Below, piece after piece: positions 5,744 to 10,205 of a stretch of DNA of 10,205 nucleotides. This DNA is from CAYLJO01 sp964383905. Its GTDB lineage: Bacteria; Acidobacteriota; Blastocatellia; Pyrinomonadales; Pyrinomonadaceae. A program made the position numbers and the translations under genes. The stretch is from positions 1-10,205 of the forward strand of contig CAYLJO010000223.1 in NCBI GenBank assembly GCA_964383905.1. Reading direction: 5' to 3'. Each line of letters opens with the position of its first letter. Within the stretch, counting starts at the first letter, position 1. The notes beneath the pieces are model-generated. The model was not told the origin of the DNA and did not search any database. It was given only the letters and a program-made list of their open reading frames with translations.

Positions 5744-7267
5744 CTAGCGACGTTTCCACCACACATAAATACCGGAGGCCAGCACGACGCCGGGCATAAA
5801 AAGAAGCGTCAGCCAGAAAAAGGTGCTCTGCTGGCTGGCCGTCATGGTGACGCTGCGGTTGGTCTGGTCCTTAGGCCGGATGGAGATCAGATCCTCATCC
5901 TGCGCCAGCCAGTTGATCGCGTTCATAAACAGGTCGCCGTTGCTCTGAAGCCGGACGAAGTTGTTCGTCGCGAAATCAGAATCGCCAATTACCACCAGGC
6001 GCGCCTCCTTTTCGCCGACCTTTTTGCCGGCGGCGACGCCGAGGCTGACCGGCCCCTTCTTGTCTTTGCCCTCGTCAAACTTCACCTGGCCGGTCTTCAA
6101 TTCGTTCATGTCTGTTTCCGCCCAACTGTCTTCCGACGTCTTTAAGAGCTCGGTGGTCGAGACGTCAGAAGAGCCGCCCGCAGTGCTGACCGACCGCGCG
6201 AGCGGAAAGAACGTCATCCCGTTGCTGAGGTCTTTCGTCACAGGGTGCGAGCCGTAGTCGCGCACGAGGGGAACGGCCGGGCCCGTGCCGAACAGGCGGC
6301 CGACGCCGCTCACATCGACCACGATGTCGTTGCCCAGCCCGGTGTTCCATTTTTTTAGCAGGTCCCCGAGCCCCGGGTCGGTGTCCGGATCGATCAGGAA
6401 CATCACCTTGCCGCCGCCATCGAGGTATTTACCGACCATCTCGGCTTCCTGCGGGAACAGCGCCTGTTTCGGCCCCGCCTCGACCAAAACGTCACAGTCA
6501 GAAGGGACCTGATTGGAGGTGACAAGATTGACCGTCCGGGTCTGGTAGTTCTCGTTCTTCATCAACCGGTCGACCGTCTGGTAGCCTTCGGCGGCCGGCG
6601 ACGTGATCTGTTTTTCGTTGTGGCCTTCGACAAAGCAGATGCTTTTCAACTTGTCGCGCGTAACTTTCAGGATGGCATTCGTCAGCTCCTGTTCGGTCTG
6701 GCCCTGTAAGTGTTCCGAACGGTCTCCGGACACGACGACGGTCTCTCCCCTGGTGGTGACGTTGTACTGCTTGGCCAACTCCGGGCTCACCTCGGGGTCA
6801 ACGCGCTCGTAAGTGATGCGGTGGCTGGCGTCGCGGTACTCCTTCACCAGGTCGCGCAGCTCCGTGTCATCCCGCTTGTCAAACTTGATAATCTTGACAT
6901 CCTTTTGCAGGCCGGAGGCGATTTTGCGGGTCTGATCAGACAGGCTGTAGAGCTTCTCGGTGGTCAAATCCACGCGCTTATGGTGACGGTAGCCGACGAA
7001 ATTCAACAGCCCGAGGATCACGACGAAGCCTCCGGTTATCGCGGCCGTGTTCGCTCCGAGCCGCGCCGACCGGCGGCGAAAATAGGCCCGGATAGAGGCC
7101 CAGTTGAGGACCACGCCGGCAACAGCCAGCACGCTCCCGGCGATAAGTAACCCTTTGTTGAGGGGCCCCATCGTTTCCTGGATCGAATAACGTAAATAGC
7201 CGGCAACGAGCAGGAGCAGGCCCGCCAGGCCGATGTAATTGATTAGCTGACGGCGATCGATCTTCAT
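5744..7267 (-). CDS. GldG-like ABC transporter auxiliary protein
   Basis: A protein of 507 residues counted from ATG 7267. Three N-terminal membrane helices (about 9-25, 38-55, 75-92) lead into the hallmark HKRVDLTTEKLYSLSDQT (96-113), which resembles the 'RxDLTxxKxYTLS' entry of GldG proteins. Residues about 120-460 are the extracytoplasmic ABC-auxiliary domain (PF09822 type), with FVEGHNEK (212-219), a GGGKVMFLIDPD strand (284-295) and VVIGDSDFATNNF (425-437). A final helix (about 484-503) and a WWKRR tail return it to the membrane. In Bacteroidota, GldG works with GldA and GldF in gliding and secretion; homologues outside that phylum have no proven substrate. An in-frame TTG at 7276 is a rival start. 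ATG 7267 is preferred by codon, although neither has a convincing Shine-Dalgarno. It lies 15 bases past the permease stop, so the two are probably translationally coupled. Confidence 0.9.
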   Translation of the reverse strand: MKIDRRQLINYIGLAGLLLLVAGYLRYSIQETMGPLNKGLLIAGSVLAVAGVVLNWASIRAYFRRRSARLGANTAAITGGFVVILGLLNFVGYRHHKRVDLTTEKLYSLSDQTRKIASGLQKDVKIIKFDKRDDTELRDLVKEYRDASHRITYERVDPEVSPELAKQYNVTTRGETVVVSGDRSEHLQGQTEQELTNAILKVTRDKLKSICFVEGHNEKQITSPAAEGYQTVDRLMKNENYQTRTVNLVTSNQVPSDCDVLVEAGPKQALFPQEAEMVGKYLDGGGKVMFLIDPDTDPGLGDLLKKWNTGLGNDIVVDVSGVGRLFGTGPAVPLVRDYGSHPVTKDLSNGMTFFPLARSVSTAGGSSDVSTTELLKTSEDSWAETDMNELKTGQVKFDEGKDKKGPVSLGVAAGKKVGEKEARLVVIGDSDFATNNFVRLQSNGDLFMNAINWLAQDEDLISIRPKDQTNRSVTMTASQQSTFFWLTLLFMPGVVLASGIYVWWKRR

Positions 7268-7282
7268 AATTAGCAATAATAC

Positions 7283-8071
7283 TTACGCTCGCCTCCACCG
7301 CATGGAGTCGAGCGCGCGGAAAGTCAGAAACAGCCCGAGCGCCACCATACTGACGTAGAAGATGATGCTGGAGGTGTCTATCACACCTCTCGAGAAGTCT
7401 TCGAAGTGGCGCAATATAGAGAGATATTGCACGACCGTTCCGGTGGCGCTGGTGGCATCACGGACGCCTAAATCCACGACCCACAGGAGCAGAAAAACCG
7501 CGAAGGTGACCACGCCGGCGATGATCTGGCTCTCGGTCAGGGATGAGATGAAAGTGCCGATAGCGATCAGGGAGGCCCCCACCAGCAGGAGCCCCAGGTA
7601 TCCCGACCAGATGATGCGCCACGGAAGTCCCGGCTGGCTGTAGACGCCCATGATGAGCTGGTAGATCAGCGTCGGCAGGAGCATGAAGATGAAGAGCGTC
7701 AGCGCGGCAAAGAACTTGGCCATGACGATCTGCAGCTCCGTGACCGGTGAGGTCAGTAACAGCTCCATCGTGCCGCGCTTACGCTCCTCGGCGTAGACGC
7801 CCATGGTCAGCATCGGGATCAGGAACAGTATGATCGTGCTCACGACGCCGAAGAAATTGCGATCGACCATGCCGGGGACGTCCATCTGCGACGGCGCCCC
7901 GTACTGCATGGCCTGCATCTGGGCCATGAAGGATTGCTGAATAAAGAAGGCCAGGATGTTGTAGAAGAAGTACCCGGCGATGAGCAGGAATAACCCGATC
8001 ACGATATAGGCGATCGGGGAGACGAAGTAAGACCCCAGTTCGCGCCGGAAGATTGCCAAAATTCCTCTCAT
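7283..8071 (-). CDS. ABC-2 type transporter permease (GldF-like)
   Basis: A protein of 262 residues with six predicted membrane helices (about 20-40, 73-93, 119-141, 156-176, 184-203 and 235-252). An amphipathic start (MRGILAIFRRELGSYFVSP) is typical of ABC-2 permeases. Between helices 2 and 3 lies the conserved cytoplasmic element YAEERKRGTMELLLTSPV (93-110), which contacts the ATPase in this family. The segment 45-72, rich in Gln and Met, should be an external loop. The protein forms the membrane channel of the ABC complex, probably as a dimer with two copies of the ATPase encoded upstream. GGAGAG six bases before ATG 8071 supports the start. The gap from the ATPase gene is 49 bases, and the GldG-like gene follows closely. 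Substrate and direction of transport are not evident; ABC-2 systems are usually exporters. Confidence 0.92.
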   Translation of the reverse strand: MRGILAIFRRELGSYFVSPIAYIVIGLFLLIAGYFFYNILAFFIQQSFMAQMQAMQYGAPSQMDVPGMVDRNFFGVVSTIILFLIPMLTMGVYAEERKRGTMELLLTSPVTELQIVMAKFFAALTLFIFMLLPTLIYQLIMGVYSQPGLPWRIIWSGYLGLLLVGASLIAIGTFISSLTESQIIAGVVTFAVFLLLWVVDLGVRDATSATGTVVQYLSILRHFEDFSRGVIDTSSIIFYVSMVALGLFLTFRALDSMRWRRA

Positions 8072-8120
8072 CTGAATCTCTCCATGAGGCTATAGTCCGC
8101 GCCCCTTTTCACTAAAACTG

Positions 8121-9086
8121 TCACGCGGCCGCGCGCTCGGGCACCGTCACCTGCTCTTCCGTCGTCAGCTGCAGGAAGATGTCCTCGAGGCTGAGACTTA
8201 TCGCCCGCAGCTCGTAAAGGTCGTACCCCTGCTCGATGACGCGTGCGGCGACACGATTCCGCAGGTCGCGCCCGGCCTCGCTCTCGATAGTGGCTTTAAG
8301 ATGGTCCGAGCTGTCCAAGGGTACAACCTCCACCCTGAGTACGCCGTCGATCTGCCTGAGGGCGGCGGCCAGCGTCTCGGCCTCCCCGCGGACCTCCGCG
8401 TAGATACGCTCGGCGCCTTTGAGCTGAGTCGTAAGATTTTCAGGGGTGTCGATGGCCGCGACGCGGCCGTTGTTGATGATCACCACGCGGTCGCACGTCA
8501 TGCTGACCTCAGGCAGGATGTGCGTCGAAAGGATGATCGTATGCCCGCCGGCGAGCCCCTTGATGAGCTTCCTGACTTCAATAATCTGCTTCGGGTCCAG
8601 ACCTACCGTAGGCTCGTCGAGGATCACTACGTCGGGGTTGTGGACGATGGCCTGCGCTATCCCGACGCGCTGCCTGTAGCCGCGGGAAAGTCGCTTGATC
8701 AGTTCGTCACGCCGGTCGATGACATTCGTCAGCTCCATCGTCTTTTCGACCCGGCCCGGAATAGCATCGGGCGAGACTCCCTTGATGCGCGCGACGAAAT
8801 CCAGGTAGTCGCTGACGGTCATCTCGGGGTAGAGCGGCGGGTTTTCCGGAAGATAACCGATCCGGCGCCGCACCTCGATCGACTGCTCAAAGACGTCGTA
8901 ACCCGCGATCCGGGCCGTCCCACCGCTGGCCGGCATGTACCCCGTAAGGATACGCATCGTGGTAGTCTTCCCGGCCCCGTTGGGCCCGAGGAAACCCAGT
9001 ATCTCGCCGTCGGCCACGGTAAAGCTGACATCGTCGACCGCCCGCTTCTTTCCAAAGTTCTTCGTCAGGTGCTCAACTTCGATCAA
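8121..9086 (-). CDS. ABC transporter ATP-binding protein (GldA-like)
   Basis: A protein of 321 residues. It has a complete nucleotide-binding domain: Walker A GPNGAGKTT (34-42), signature LSRGYRQR (133-140), Walker B VVILDEPT (153-160) and D-loop GLDP (162-165), and the H-loop His189 in ILSTHIL. The Q-loop glutamine position is taken by Glu81 in YLPENPPLYPEMT, as in many GldA-type ATPases. A C-terminal extension (about 225-321) ends in SLEDIFLQLTTEEQ, usual for ABC-2 partners. It powers the permease encoded next. The start is TTG at 9086: AAGGAG (9095-9100) lies eight bases before it, and translation from it gives the normal N-terminus MIEVEHLTKNFGKKRAV. An out-of-frame ATG at 9090 encodes only five residues. 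It is the first gene of the operon and has a good promoter upstream. Confidence 0.95.
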   Translation of the reverse strand: MIEVEHLTKNFGKKRAVDDVSFTVADGEILGFLGPNGAGKTTTMRILTGYMPASGGTARIAGYDVFEQSIEVRRRIGYLPENPPLYPEMTVSDYLDFVARIKGVSPDAIPGRVEKTMELTNVIDRRDELIKRLSRGYRQRVGIAQAIVHNPDVVILDEPTVGLDPKQIIEVRKLIKGLAGGHTIILSTHILPEVSMTCDRVVIINNGRVAAIDTPENLTTQLKGAERIYAEVRGEAETLAAALRQIDGVLRVEVVPLDSSDHLKATIESEAGRDLRNRVAARVIEQGYDLYELRAISLSLEDIFLQLTTEEQVTVPERAAA

Positions 9087-9094
9087 GCATTCTT

Positions 9095-9100
9095 CTCCTT
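9095..9100 (-). promoter_or_regulatory. Ribosome binding site that decides a TTG start for the ABC ATPase gene
   Basis: AAGGAG on the minus strand lies eight bases from the TTG at 9086 and four from an out-of-frame ATG at 9090. The ATG opens a frame of only five codons ending in TGA at 9073-9075. The TTG gives the conserved ATPase N-terminus, and its spacing is better. Confidence 0.75.
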
Positions 9101-9163
9101 ACAAAATATATCGGCAGATTGAGAAGGGGTTTTGCCTAAACAGGTATGGTGCCCGTAAACCAG

Positions 9164-9192
9164 ATTTTATAAATACGCTTTTTGCTCGTCAA
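9164..9192 (-). promoter_or_regulatory. Sigma70-type promoter for the ABC/GldG/DUF4340 operon
   Basis: On the minus strand TTGACG (9192-9187) and TAAAAT (9169-9164) are 17 bases apart, and each matches the consensus at 5 of 6 positions. The region around the -10 box is AT-rich. Transcription would start near 9157, leaving a leader of about 70 bases before the TTG start codon. This is the best promoter match in the window. Confidence 0.6.
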
Positions 9193-9231
9193 ATGCTCAC
9201 GGCCATGCAAAACGCGGTTTAAGCAAAAAGC
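9177..9231. repeat. 10-bp inverted repeat spanning the pseudouridine synthase stop codon and the next promoter
   Basis: GCTTTTTGCT (9177-9186) is perfectly complementary to AGCAAAAAGC (9222-9231), separated by 35 bases. One arm covers the last codons of the pseudouridine synthase gene. The other lies between the -10 and -35 boxes of the ABC operon promoter, and the -35 box falls in the loop. Confidence 0.5.
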
Positions 9232-10184
9232 CCCGCGCGCCTGAAACGGTCATCTCCCCTGCGCAGAGTTTCCAGGATCTCGGCAGGCGCGGCTGATGTG
9301 AACACGCACCAGTCCCCGGTCGTCGGGTGGTTGAAGGAAAGCCGGGAGGCGTGCAGGCAAAGCCTGCACGCACACGGCCTGTCATACCATTCGTCGCCTA
9401 TAATTGGATGGCCGATGTGAGCGCAGTGGATGCGCAGCTGGTTGGTTCTTCCCGTAAGGGGTTCGAGCTCGACCAGAGTCTTATCGACACGGGATTCGAG
9501 AACGCGCAGCAGCGTTTCAGCCGGCTTCCCGCCTTCCATCACCCCCCATTTGGGGTCGCTTTCAGGGTCTCGTCCGATGGGCGCAGAAATTCTGAGTTCG
9601 GCCTCGGTCACCCGGCCGAGTATGAGGGCCGTATAAAGCTTCGCCACGCGCCTGTGATGAAAGTGGCGCGATAGGATGCTCAAGGCGCGCTGCGTCCTCG
9701 CGACGATCATCAGGCCGGAGGCTGCGCGGTCGAGGCGGTGAACAATTCCGGGGCGGACGACCGCGCCCGCTTCGTTCAGTTGCGCGTGTACCCCCGCAGG
9801 TCTGCGGTCTATCGCCGCACGATTGAGGTGATACGCAAGCGCGTTGGCGAGAGTCCCGCTTTTTACCCCGCGGGTCGGGTGAACGAGCATACCAGCGGGC
9901 TTGACGACGACAAGGACCTGCTCGTCTTCGTGAACGACCTCCAGGGGGATGGGCTCGGGATCCATCGCCGTCCTGACTCCCTCTTCCAGCGTTACCTCGA
10001 CCAGATCACCGCGTTCGACGTGATAACCCGGACGAGAGGGGCGGGAATTCACGACGCAGGCGCCCCTGAGAATCAGATTTCTAAGGTACATCCGGCTGAG
10101 GCCGCCCAGCCTTAATGCCAGAAAGTCGTCGAGCCGCCCGCCGGCGCCTTGCAGCTCGACTTGAAATTGGAGTGGTCCGTTCAT
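9219..10184 (-). CDS. RluA/RluD-family RNA pseudouridine synthase
   Basis: A protein of 321 residues counted from ATG 10184. An N-terminal S4 RNA-binding domain spans about residues 15-72 (GRLDDFLALRLGGLSRMYLR, then VVNSRPSRPGYHVERGDLVEV). The catalytic domain follows: VVVKPAGMLVHP (92-103), GIVHRLDRAASGLMIVART (146-164) with catalytic Asp152, and LEPLTGRTNQLRIHCAHIGHPIIGD (240-264, two blocks). It isomerises uridine to pseudouridine in RNA, most likely 23S rRNA given the S4 plus RluD-like layout. The exact site is not deducible. Deviations from the usual motif are Ala155 for Thr in 'RLDxxTSG' and Asn249 for His in 'GRTHQ'. Three cysteines (271, 273, 276) cluster near the C-terminus. The start is uncertain: an in-frame TTG lies at 10199, the frame stays open to the window edge, and no Shine-Dalgarno is visible. 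Confidence 0.92.
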   Translation of the reverse strand: MNGPLQFQVELQGAGGRLDDFLALRLGGLSRMYLRNLILRGACVVNSRPSRPGYHVERGDLVEVTLEEGVRTAMDPEPIPLEVVHEDEQVLVVVKPAGMLVHPTRGVKSGTLANALAYHLNRAAIDRRPAGVHAQLNEAGAVVRPGIVHRLDRAASGLMIVARTQRALSILSRHFHHRRVAKLYTALILGRVTEAELRISAPIGRDPESDPKWGVMEGGKPAETLLRVLESRVDKTLVELEPLTGRTNQLRIHCAHIGHPIIGDEWYDRPCACRLCLHASRLSFNHPTTGDWCVFTSAAPAEILETLRRGDDRFRRAGLFA

Positions 10185-10205
10185 CGACTGCAATGACAAG
10201 TAACT

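Noticed and set aside
5603..6145. Plus-strand reading frame of 180 codons overlapping the end of the GldG-like gene and the gap after it
   Set aside because: Most of it is antisense to the GldG-like gene, it has no good ribosome binding site, and its composition is not protein-like.
8301..9122. Long plus-strand reading frame of 273 codons opposite the ABC ATPase gene
   Set aside because: It is antisense to a gene with complete ABC ATPase motifs, its translation shows no recognisable domain, and GC-rich codon bias commonly leaves such mirror frames open.

Overview
The window looks like chromosomal DNA from a free-living, moderately GC-rich Gram-negative bacterium. The best guess is a soil Acidobacteriota (Blastocatellia-like). 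This rests on the gene mix: a DUF1080 secreted protein, a PhyH dioxygenase, a PhnB-type VOC protein, a DUF2330 protein and a GldA/GldF/GldG/DUF4340 ABC operon. Short tandem intergenic motifs of a kind common in environmental phyla point the same way. Planctomycetota, Verrucomicrobiota or Chloroflexota are not excluded. There are no tRNA or rRNA genes, CRISPR arrays, phage genes or transposase genes.

Layout, left to right. At 102-1220 (minus) lies a DUF2330 envelope protein gene. Its frame is broken twice, once by a missing base in a short G run and once by an extra base in a C run; the two changes cancel overall. At 1405-1893 (minus) is an intact VOC/glyoxalase-fold gene with a strong ribosome binding site, a plausible promoter and a 7-bp palindrome upstream. 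A 384-base divergent spacer with a tandem 8-mer element separates it from the only plus-strand gene, a phytanoyl-CoA dioxygenase-family enzyme (2278-3063). This gene converges on a secreted two-domain DUF1080 protein (3142-4116, minus), and a long imperfect hairpin sits between the two stop codons.

The right half is a minus-strand run read from high to low coordinates. First comes an RluA/RluD-family pseudouridine synthase (9219-10184, its 5' end at the window edge). It is followed by a clear sigma70-like promoter and then a four-gene set: ABC ATPase (TTG start), ABC-2 permease, GldG-like auxiliary protein and DUF4340 protein. The set encodes a membrane-anchored ABC machine: an ATPase, a six-helix permease and two large proteins with extracytoplasmic domains. 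It is related to the Bacteroidota gliding ABC components GldA/F/G, but organisms outside that phylum carry it without gliding and its substrate is not known. A stem-loop directly after the GldG stop codon may lower expression of the DUF4340 gene relative to the ABC genes.

The most notable items are the ABC/GldG/DUF4340 operon as a poorly understood envelope system, the three-unit internal repeat of its DUF4340 protein, the double compensating frameshift in the DUF2330 gene, and several inverted repeats placed at promoters or stop codons. I did not find an obviously new defence or mobile system.
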